This document shows positions 37,001 to 46,697 of a stretch of 64,000 bases of DNA, one piece after another (within the stretch, counting starts at the first letter, position 1; every line of letters starts with the position of its first letter). The DNA is taken from contig NC_051101.1 in NCBI RefSeq assembly GCF_901709675.1, positions 10,436,501-10,500,500 of the forward strand, in the 5' to 3' direction. The notes beneath the pieces are model-generated. The model saw only the letters and a program-made list of their open reading frames with translations, searched no databases and was not told where the DNA came from. The stretch comes from Syngnathus acus (taxonomy: Eukaryota > Chordata > Actinopteri > Syngnathiformes > Syngnathidae). Both the position numbers and the translations under genes were made by a program.

Positions 37001-40000
37001 AGTAGTTTGAAACCCTCATTGGAAACCCTAACCCTAGCTTTAAAACCTAGTTTGAAACCCTAACCTTGGTTTAAAACACTAGTCGGAAACCGTGAGCCTA
37101 GTTTGAAACCCTAATTAGCGATGGCAAAACTCCTTGGAAATCCTAGTCGGAAACCCTAACCCTAGTTTTGAAAGCCTAGTTAGAAACCCTAACCCTAACT
37201 CTAGTTTTGAAAGCCTAGTTAGTAACCCTAACCCTAACCCTAACCCTAACTCTAACCCTAACCCTAACTCTAACCCTAACCCTAAGTCTAACCCTAACCC
37301 TAGTTTTGAAAGCCTAGTTAGAAACCCTAACCCTAATCCTAACCCTAACCCTAACTTTGGAAACCCTAGTCGAAAACCCTAACCCTAGTTTTGAAAGCCT
37401 AGTTAGAAACCCCAATCTTAGAAACCCTAAAAGTAGTTTGAAACCCTCATTGGAAACCCTAACCCTAGTTTTAAAACCTAGTTTGAAACCCTAACCTTGG
37501 TTTAAAACCCTAGTCGGAAACCGTGAGCCTAGTTTGAAACCCTAATTAGCGATGGCAAAACTCCTTGGAAACCCTAGTCGGAAACCCTAACCCTAGTTTT
37601 GAAAGCCTAGTTAGAAACCCTAACCCTAACTCTAGTTTTGAAAGCCTAGTTAGTAACCCTAACCCTAACCCTAACCCTAACTCTAACCCTAACCCTAACT
37701 CTAACCCTAACCCTAAGTCTAACCCTAACCCTAGTTTTGAAAGCCTAGTTAGAAACCCCAACCCTAATCCTAACCCTAACCCTAACTTTGGAAACCCTAG
37801 TCGAAAACCCTAACCCTAGTTTTGAAAGCCTAGTTAGAAACCCCAATCTTGGAAACCCTAAAAGTAGTTTGAAACCCTCATTGGAAACCCTAACCCTAGC
37901 TTTAAAACCTAGTTTGAAACCCTAACCTTGGTTTAAAACCCTAGTCGGAAACCGTGAGCCTAGTTTGAAACCCTAATTAGCGATGGCAAAACTCCTTGGA
38001 AACCCTAGTCGGAAACCCTAACCCTAGTTTTGAAAGCCTAGTTAGAAACCCTAACCCTAACTCTAGTTTTGAAAGCCTAGTTAGTAACCCTAACCCTAAC
38101 TCTAACCCTAACCCTAACCCTAACCCTAACCCTAATCCTGGTTTTGAAAGCCTAGTTAGAAACCCTAACCCCAACCCTAACCCTAACTTTGGAAACCCTA
38201 GTCGAAAACCCTAACCCTAGTTTTGAAAGCCTAGTTAGAAACCCCAATCTTAGAAACCCTAAAAGTAGTTTGAAACCCTCATTGGAAACCCTAACCCTGG
38301 CTTTAAAACCTAGTTTGAAACCCTAACCTTGGTTTAAAACCCTAGTCGGAAACCGTGAGCCTAGTTTGAAACCCTAATTAGCGATGGCAAAACTCCTTGG
38401 AAACCCTAGTCGGAAACCCTAACCCTAGTTTTGAAAGCCTAGTTAGAAACCCTAACCCTAACTCTAGTTTTGAAAGCCTAGTTAGTAACCCTAACCCTAA
38501 CTCTAACCCTAACCCTAACTCTAACCCTAGTTTTGAAAGCCTAGTTAGAAACCCTAACCCCAACCCTAATCCTAACCCTAACTTTGGAAACCCTAGTCGA
38601 AAACCCTAACCCTAGTTTTGAAAGCCTAGTTAGAAACCCCAATCTTAGAAACCCTAAAAGTAGTTTGAAACCCTCATTGGAAACCCTAACCCTAGCTTTA
38701 AAACCTAGTTTGAAACCCTAACCTTGGTTTAAAACACTAGTCGGAAACCGTGAGCCTAGTTTGAAACCCTAATTAGCGATGGCAAAACTCCTTGGAAATC
38801 CTAGTCGGAAACCCTAACCCTAGTTTTGAAAGCCTAGTTAGAAACCCTAACCCTAACTCTAGTTTTGAAAGCCTAGTTAGTAACCCTAACCCTAACCCTA
38901 ACTCTAACCCTAACCCTAACTCTAACCCTAACCCTAAGTCTAACCCTAACCCTAGTTTTGAAAGCCTAGTTAGAAACCCTAACCCTAATCCTAACCCTAA
39001 CTTTGGAAACCCTAGTCGAAAACCCTAACCCTAGTTTTGAAAGCCTAGTTAGAAACCCCAATCTTAGAAACCCTAAAAGTAGTTTGAAACCCTCATTGGA
39101 AACCCTAACCCTAGTTTTAAAACCTAGTTTGAAACCCTAACCTTGGTTTAAAACCCTAGTCGGAAACCGTGAGCCTAGTTTGAAACCCTAATTAGCGATG
39201 GCAAAACTCCTTGGAAACCCTAGTCGGAAACCCTAACCCTAGTTTTGAAAGCCTAGTTAGAAACCCTAACCCTAACTCTAGTTTTGAAAGCCTAGTTAGT
39301 AACCCTAACCCTAACCCTAACCCTAAGTCTAACCCTAACCCTAAGTCTAACCCTAACCCTAGTTTTGAAAGCCTAGTTAGAAACCCCAACCCTAATCCTA
39401 ACCCTAACCCTAACTTTGGAAACCCTAGTCGAAAACCCTAACCCTAGTTTTGAAAGCCTAGTTAGAAACCCCAATCTTGGAAACCCTAAAAGTAGTTTGA
39501 AACCCTCATTGGAAACCCTAACCCTAGCTTTAAAACCTAGTTTGAAACCCTAACCTTGGTTTAAAACCCTAGTCGGAAACCGTGAGCCTAGTTTGAAACC
39601 CTAATTAGCGATGGCAAAACTCCTTGGAAACCCTAGTCGGAAACCCTAACCCTAGTTTTGAAAGCCTAGTTAGAAACCCTAACCCTAACTCTAGTTTTGA
39701 AAGCCTAGTTAGTAACCCTAACCCTAACCCTAACCCTAACTCTAACCCTAACCCTAACCCTAACCCTAATCCTGGTTTTGAAAGCCTAGTTAGAAACCCT
39801 AACCCCAACCCTAACCCTAACCCTAACTTTGGAAACCCTAGTCGAAAACCCTAACCCTAGTTTTGAAAGCCTAGTTAGAAACCCCAATTTTAGAAACCCT
39901 AAAAGTAGTTTGAAACCCTCATTGGAAACCCTAACCCTGGCTTTAAAACCTAGTTTGAAACCCTAACCTTGGTTTAAAACCCTAGTCGGAAACCGTGAGC

Positions 40001-43000
40001 CTAGTTTGAAACCCTAATTAGCGATGGCAAAACTCCTTGGAAACCCTAGTCGGAAACCCTAACCCTAGTTTTGAAAGCCTAGTTAGAAACCCTAACCCTA
40101 ACTCTAGTTTTGAAAGCCTAGTTAGTAACCCTAACCCTAACTCTAACCCTAACCCTAACTCTAACCCTAGTTTTGAAAGCCTAGTTAGAAACCCTAACCC
40201 CAACCCTAATCCTAACCCTAACTTTGGAAACCCTAGTCGAAAACCCTAACCCTAGTTTTGAAAGCCTAGTTAGAAACCCCAATCTTAGAAACCCTAAAAG
40301 TAGTTTGAAACCCTCATTGGAAACCCTAACCCTAGCTTTAAAACCTAGTTTGAAACCCTAACCTTGGTTTAAAACACTAGTCGGAAACCGTGAGCCTAGT
40401 TTGAAACCCTAATTAGCGATGGCAAAACTCCTTGGAAATCCTAGTCGGAAACCCTAACCCTAGTTTTGAAAGCCTAGTTAGAAACCCTAACCCTAACTCT
40501 AGTTTTGAAAGCCTAGTTAGTAACCCTAACCCTAACCCTAACTCTAACCCTAACCCTAACTCTAACCCTAACCCTAAGTCTAACCCTAACCCTAGTTTTG
40601 AAAGCCTAGTTAGAAACCCTAACCCTAATCCTAACCCTAACCCTAACTTTGGAAACCCTAGTCGAAAACCCTAACCCTAGTTTTGAAAGCCTAGTTAGAA
40701 ACCCCAATCTTAGAAACCCTAAAAGTAGTTTGAAACCCTCATTGGAAACCCTAACCCTAGTTTTAAAACCTAGTTTGAAACCCTAACCTTGGTTTAAAAC
40801 CCTAGTCGGAAACCGTGAGCCTAGTTTGAAACCCTAATTAGCGATGGCAAAACTCCTTGGAAACCCTAGTCAGAAACCCTAACCCTAGTTTTGAAGGCCT
40901 AGTTAGAAACCCTAACCCTAACTCTAGTTTTGAAAGCCTAGTTAGTAACCCTAACCCTAACCCTAACTCTAACCCTAACCCTAACTCTAACCCTAACCCT
41001 AAGTCTAACCCTAACCCTAGTTTTGAAAGCCTAGTTAGAAACCCCAACCCTAATCCTAACCCTAACCCTAACTTTGGAAACCCTAGTCGAAAACCCTAAC
41101 CCTAGTTTTGAAAGCCTAGTTAGAAACCCCAATCTTGGAAACCCTAAAAGTAGTTTGAAACCCTCATTGGAAACCCTAACCCTAGCTTTAAAACCTAGTT
41201 TGAAACCCTAACCTTGGTTTAAAACCCTAGTCGGAAACCGTGAGCCTAGTTTGAAACCCTAATTAGCGATGGCAAAACTCCTTGGAAACCCTAGTCGGAA
41301 ACCCTAACCCTAGTTTTGAAAGCCTAGTTAGAAACCCCAATCTTAGAAACCCTAAAAGTAGTTTGAAACCCTCATTGGAAACCCTAACCCTGGCTTTAAA
41401 ACCTAGTTTGAAACCCTAACCTTGGTTTAAAACCCTAGTCGGAAACCGTGAGCCTAGTTTGAAACCCTAATTAGCGATGGCAAAACTCCTTGGAAACCCT
41501 AGTCGGAAACCCTAACCCTAGTTTTGAAAGCCTAGTTAGAAACCCTAACCCTAACTCTAGTTTTGAAAGCCTAGTTAGTAACCCTAACTCTAACCCTAAC
41601 CCTAACTCTAACCCTAACCCTAGTTTTGAAAGCCTAGTTAGAAACCCTAACCCCAACCCTAATCCTAACCCTAATTTTGGAAACCCTAGTCGAAAACCCT
41701 AACCCTAGTTTTGAAAGCCTAGTTAGAAACCCCAATCTTAGAAACCCTAAAAGTAGTTTGAAACCCTCATTGGAAACCCTAACCCTAGCTTTAAAACCTA
41801 GTTTGAAACCCTAACCTTGGTTTAAAACCCTAGTCGGAAACCGTGAGCCTAGTTTGAAACCCTAATTAGCGATGGCAAAACTCCTTGGAAACCCTAGTCG
41901 GAAACCCTAACCCTAGTTTTGAAAGCCTAGTTAGAAACCCTAACCCTAACTCTAACCCTAACTAACTCTAACTCTAACCCTAACCCTAGTTTTGAAAGCC
42001 TAGTTAGAAACCCTAACCCCAACCCTAATCCTAACCCTAACCCTAACTTTGGAAACCCTAGTCGAAAACCCTAACCCTAGTTTTGAAAGCCTAGTTAGAA
42101 ACCCTAATCTTAGAAACCCTAAAAGTAGTTTGAAAGCCTCGTTGGAAACCTTAAGCCTAGCTTTAAAACCTAGTTTGTAACCCTAACCTTGGTTTAAAAC
42201 CCTAGTCGGAAACCCTAACCCTAGTTTGAAACCCTAATTAGCAATGGCAAAACTCCTTGGAAACCCTGGTCAGAAACCCTAACCCTAGTTTTGAAAGCCT
42301 AGTTAGAAACCCTATTCTTAGAAACCCTAAAAGTAGTTTGAAACTAGGGGTGTAACGATTCATCGATACACATCGATTAATCGATATAATGCTCTACGAT
42401 TTGTTGGCATCGATGCTAAACGTAAACATCGATCTATATCGCCCGTTTTTGACCTCGGACATTAGACGCGACTTTATTTTGAAATCCAGTTCATTGTTGC
42501 TTGCTTCCTCTTTCCGGGAGCAGTGCGCGGCGTGTTGTGTTGTGAGCAGAGCAGGCACGTGAAAGGGGAGCCGACAACTACGTGGCTCCTGGGCTGGTGC
42601 TATGGCTAGTGTCCAAGAAGACGAGGAAATTCGCTCCCCTTTGGGCTTCAAGTCATTCGTTTGGAAGCACTTTGTAATTTCCTAAATAAAGAGTTTGCAG
42701 TACCTTGTTGATTTTGCGTATGAATTGTTATAAATCAGGATATTGTTCTATATCGATCGTAGAGCACTATATCGTGATGTATCGTGAATGAATCACAGCA
42801 GGCTTTAAGATATCGGCAAATATCGTATCGTGGTTCTTTGTATCGATATGATATCGTATCGTTACAAAACCCGCGATTTACACCCCTATAAAGTAGTATA
42901 CCACACAGAGACCACCGGCTTGTTTACATTTTGAAAATATCCATACAGCGTTGCTTACTTCTGTCGCGCCACCAAGCTCGCCGTCATCGTCCTTGATTTT

Positions 43001-43935
43001 GTTCACTTGTTGAAGAAGAAGGTCACAGTACAACCTGAGCTCGGACATCTTTGTCTTTAGTGCTTCTGTGTTCTCTTGGAGTTCTGCAAAGAGATATAAA
43101 ACCAAATCATGCTTTGGTGATAAAAGCAGCTCGGTTAACTTCTCAATTTTATGATGACCCATTTACCCTTCTCTCTTTTTGTTCGGTTGTCTGTCAGGCA
43201 AGCTTTTGCTGTTCCCAGAGCAACAAGCCATTTTTGCCTCTCTGCTGCATTGATGGCTCTCAGGTAGAAGTACTGCTCTCCAGGTATTGTCAGATCAAGC
43301 CGTGTAGAGTCAGACGAATGAACTAACAGCCAAGATGCATCAATAGGTGAAAGCAGACTGTCATTTTTTTTGCATGCCATTTTTTTTTTAAATGTCTCAA
43401 AAATGGTTAGATGCACAAACCTTGAATTTCACAAACAGAGATTTTAATGCTCCCCTTGCAGCCTTTCCAAGCATCCTCTTGAGAATCATAATAGGACAAA
43501 GTTCCACCGTCAAGCACAAACCATCGAGGTTGCCATCCTGGAAATGATATTAAAAATACATACACATTAAAAGTGACGTCATTTTCGACTGTGGCAAAGC
43601 TAACAATTACAGAACATGATGTAACCCTGGTATTTTAAAAGTTTGAGTCAAGTGACACATCTAATCGTCTTGCACACGATGAAGACGAATGATCACAATC
43701 ATTACATGATCGATTCCGATCAGTTTGTACAAATCACTGCGGAACACACAAGCAAGAAAGTGACGCGTTTAGCATACGTTAGCTTGCCCGCTGCCTCTTT
43801 TCTTTATGTTATCACAAACTCGGTGACGTTGTCATGCTAGCTAGCTTCCATGGCGATTACAGCTATAACATCAACATCAAGCAAGGATAACGTACCGCTG
43901 ATGTAATTGGTCCATTTATATAGTATTCCCTCCAT
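34009..43935 (-). CDS. PLEKHA8: PLEKHA8 / FAPP2, PH and glycolipid-transfer domain protein
   Basis: Thirteen exons give 540 codons (human 519): 43896-43935, 43421-43537, 43167-43322, 42959-43083, 36353-36511, 36243-36283, 36079-36179, 35577-35853, 35211-35296, 34667-34725, 34397-34598, 34267-34328 and 34009-34206. The N-terminal PH domain ([20 protein letters not shown] to [12 protein letters not shown]) is the type that binds PI4P and ARF at the trans-Golgi. A helical linker and a variable acidic region (exon 35577-35853) follow. The C-terminal GLTP domain has the D-N-K glycolipid contacts ([11 protein letters not shown]), [15 protein letters not shown], the His in [13 protein letters not shown], and the end YNLESDEVV. 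Known role: glucosylceramide transfer for glycosphingolipid synthesis. The GLTP domain rules out PLEKHA3. The 6.4-kb fourth intron is filled by a telomere-like array and a hAT relic. Confidence 0.95.
35901..36035. mobile_element. Small inverted-repeat element (MITE-like) in a PLEKHA8 intron
   Basis: A left arm at 35901-35942 (GACTGAAATCGACATCACAG...GGGCTCAGGTC) pairs with a right arm at 35998-36035 (GACCTGAGCCCC...CTGTGATGTCGTTTTCAGTC). About 55 bp of unrelated sequence lies between them. Total size is 135 bp with no coding capacity. A target-site duplication is not obvious, so the superfamily is unassigned. Confidence 0.65.
36673..42344. repeat. Hierarchical interstitial telomere-like (CCCTAA)n array
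   Basis: About 5.7 kb inside the PLEKHA8 intron consists of CCCTAA-type hexamers mixed with AACTCT, GTCGGAAAC and GTTTTGAAAGCCTA variants. An anchor (GCGATGGCAAAACTCCTTGG) marks units; its TTGG lies at 36739, 37134, 37565, 37996, 38397, 38792, 39211, 39624, 40037, 40432, 40857, 41282, 41490, 41885 and 42257. Most spacings are 395 plus a multiple of 6. Units also repeat in sets of four, so the pattern recurs every 1658 and 1640 bp. One unit (41282) is truncated to 208 bp and the final unit has drifted (GCAATGG). The exons on both sides are intact. Confidence 0.95.
42345..42888 (+). mobile_element. hAT-type deletion derivative with transposase-start remnant
   Basis: Termini TAGGGGTGTAACGAT and TTTACACCCCTA are inverted. 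Sub-terminal sequence is rich in ATCGATA motifs on both sides, as in hAT elements of fish. Inside, an ATG at 42602 opens a 27-codon frame ([20 protein letters not shown] then WKHF) resembling the start of a BED-finger hAT transposase. It stops at 42683-42685, followed at once by AATAAA. This fits an internal deletion removing nearly all of the transposase. The element sits exactly at the right end of the CCCTAA array. A clean 8-bp target duplication was not seen. Confidence 0.65.
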
Positions 43936-44393
43936 CGTTGAGGTGTTTTTTGCCATTCATTACTTGTTTGTCATGATAAGATTAGGCGCACAGCTGACTG
44001 CAGCCACCGCATCAGCCCCCAAGTGAGATTTGCGTAGTACAGTAAACACACAGCATACATTACATGGCGTCTACGTCGAGAAAAGTACGTAAACTTTTTC
44101 TTGGATACGTCTCAAAGCGGCCACTCTGCCTTATCGTCAGAGGATTTGCGTAGGGTGGGTGTGGATTTAAATAAATGACGTAGAAAGGAACCAATGAAAT
44201 GATAGCGTTTAGATACAGGGCGGTGCTTAGGGGAATATACCAACCAGAGTTTGAGGAGGGCGAATAGTTGAACAGTGGCGATCTTTCATGAAGTTTGGTG
44301 CCACGTAGTTAACTGCAGTGTCAATTTTTTTAACGTGATTTAATTTTGCAAACCTCGCGAGGTCACACTATAGCTTTTTATTTCCTCAACACA
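43936..44393. promoter_or_regulatory. Divergent promoter between PLEKHA8 and FKBP14
   Basis: 458 bp separate the two start codons, which face away from each other. The region holds TGACGTAG, CCAAT and CCACGTAG cores (about 44175-44310). The last is reminiscent of ER-stress response elements, but none matches a full consensus. No TATA box is obvious. Confidence 0.5.
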
Positions 44394-45565
44394 ATGTTAT
44401 TGTTTTCCATTTGCTCGGTATTATCCTTCGTAGTTACGCTAGCCTTTGGTGGCAAACTACCCGACCCTGAAGTCAAAATTGAAGTTCTCCATCAACCTTT
44501 TCTATGTCAGCGCCAGACAAAATATGGAGATATGCTTCTTGTCCATCACGAAGGATACTTGGACAGTGACGGCACCATGTTTCACTCAAGGTAATGTCTT
44601 GAATTGATGTCCAATCTGTCGCATCAATTTCTCTTGAACTAACTCAATAATGCTGCTTTATGTTTTATACTGCTCCACCTTGTCATCAATTTCATGCATC
44701 CATCATTCCACATGAGCGTTAAATATTGTGCGACTGTATTCTCAAATAACTGATGGATACTTTCAGCCGCCTTGAAGGTGATAAAAATCCAGTGTGGTTC
44801 ACCCTCGGGAACCGAGAGGTCATCTTGGGCTGGGACAAGGGTCTGCTGAAAATGTGCGCTGGAGAGCGCCGGAAACTCACCGTCCCTCCATCTCTGGCCT
44901 ATGGGAAAGAAGGGAGAGGTATGTTAAAAAAAAATTGCATACAGAAAAGAAAGAGGTACATTAATTATTGTTTGGTTGCAGGCAAGATTCCTCCGAGCAG
45001 CACTCTGATTTTTGACATTGAACTCGTCGATATCCGCAATGGACCGAGGTCGCACGATTCCTTCCGTGAGATGGATCTCAATGATGACTGGAAGCTTTCT
45101 CGGGAGGAGGTGTGAACTTTTTCTTACATTTTTTCTATTACACCTAATAGTGTGAATGTTTTGTGAACTTTGAAGGAGTATTCAGTATTGTTAAAATTCA
45201 CCCATAAAAAAAAATCTGTACTCTTACATTTTTCTGGGAAACTCTATGAACATATTTTGATTTTTTTTTTTGTTGCTATTATTTACCATGCTCTGAAATT
45301 TACCTTTATTTACTATGCACGAATCTTTTGTCAAGGTGTGATGCAGTGATTTTACCTGTGTGAGTGCGCCCTCATGCGGCAGTAATTGTCACTGTGTGCA
45401 TCACAGGTAAAGCAGTACCTGGAGAATGAGTTCAAGAAACATGGCCACGCGCCAAATGACACGCAGAACGACGCGATGGTGGATGATATCTTCAAATACG
45501 AGGATGAGGATAAAGACGGGTTCATCTCAGCAAGAGAATTCACTTATCAACACGATGAATTGTGA
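44394..45565 (+). CDS. FKBP14: FK506-binding protein 14 (FKBP14), ER prolyl isomerase
   Basis: Four exons give 211 codons, the same length as human: 44394-44590, 44767-44918, 44982-45109 and 45407-45565. The start is the first ATG (MLLFSICSVLSFVVTLAFGG), giving a signal peptide. The FKBP domain follows (GDMLLVHHEGYL, FTLGNREVILGWDKGL, KLTVPPSLAYGKEGRG, STLIFDIELV). Two EF-hands come next (DLNDDWKLSREEV, DEDKDGFISAREF), then a C-terminal HDEL ER-retention signal. Known role: peptidyl-prolyl cis-trans isomerase of the ER lumen that assists collagen folding. One N-glycosylation sequon (NDT) lies in the linker. The HDEL end and the PLEKHA8 neighbour favour FKBP14 over FKBP7. Confidence 0.96.
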
Positions 45566-46135
45566 AGGACACATTTCATGTTTTTTTTAATGGACTGGCT
45601 TACATCCGAACTTGGGTTGTTTACCTCATTTTGTGAATTATATTCTTGTGCACAGTCAACTGCACTGAAAATATCATCGCAAATATATTTAAAATGAAAG
45701 TTAGGGTTTTTTTCAGGGAATAAACAAAATATTAACCTAGTTTTTGACTTCGCGGTCAACCTTGATGTTATTCTCTGTTTGGTCGCTAGAGGGCACACTT
45801 GTACCTGACAATCTGTTATTGCATTGGTCTGGCGCTTGGTAATTTCTCCCCATTAGTTCCTCTAATGTTTCAAAGCCCAATATAATCACATCCAGATTGA
45901 TTCCACGAAGCGTGAACTATTATTAATTTGTAGTAAAAGTTTTAAGGCATTCACTCTCTTAAATTACACTTGGCAGTGGACTCCTAAAACGAGCACAGTC
46001 CGACAACATTAATGGAAAACTAAGGCACCCAAAAGTAGTGAGTTAATTAAATGTGCAGTCACGCTGAGCAATTTATGACAGTCATTCTGGGCGATGTTAA
46101 AATTCCCAATCGAGCTCACCTACAATATTTGCTGA
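45566..46135 (+). other. FKBP14: FKBP14 3' UTR and convergent spacer
   Basis: AATAAA at 45719-45724 is a likely poly(A) signal. FKBP14 and CHN2 converge here. Nothing else was recognised. Confidence 0.5.
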
Positions 46136-46697
46136 GGGACTTTGAACACAGCTTTTTTATTTTCGCAACTCTTTTGTATCCAGACACCAACTAAACATGC
46201 ATCATTCCCCAACCGTATATATATTACTGTGACAAAACAATGGGATTCCGAGTAAAAAGACAAAAATAAACATCTTTACAAAACAAATCTGTACACACGT
46301 TGGGAAAAAAAGTGCTTCATGAATTGACCAATTGTCTCATCTTCTTCACCTACCATGGGGGTTGTGTTGTTTCCGTAAAAACTTGGATGACATTCCCACA
46401 ACTGATCCAGGAATTGCACGCGTGGGAAAGTTCACTCGTAATTCACACGTTCACAGACTGCACACAGGAGGGTAGCGGGGCACTCTTCAAATAAAAAGGG
46501 AACAGCGCTGTGGCTTGTAAACATCTCATACCTGACGGTCTTGGCGCTCCGTGACAGATAGAAACGAGACAACGTCAACACCAAAAAGAGTCATGCATGA
46601 AAGGCGGCTCCTTAAGAGCATCGTGATTGACTCTCCTCAAAGCTGGCTTGGATTTCCTCTGGTAGTCAGAATAAATAAGCATCCCTGGTCCCGACAG
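46136..46697 (-). other. CHN2: CHN2 3' UTR with poly(A) signal
   Basis: The TAG stop is at 46700-46698. A minus-strand AATAAA (plus TTTATT at 46156-46161) is a candidate poly(A) signal. The region has no coding content. Confidence 0.45.

Noticed and set aside
36720-41702. Many short ORFs on both strands coding NPNPN or GLGLG peptides
   Set aside because: They are a by-product of the CCCTAA hexamer, which lacks stops in one frame of each strand. They start at TTG, repeat with the array and have no gene features.
36673-42344. CRISPR-like alternation of repeats and spacers
   Set aside because: The units are hexamer-based and the intervening sequence is itself repeated. The host is a vertebrate, and no cas genes exist.
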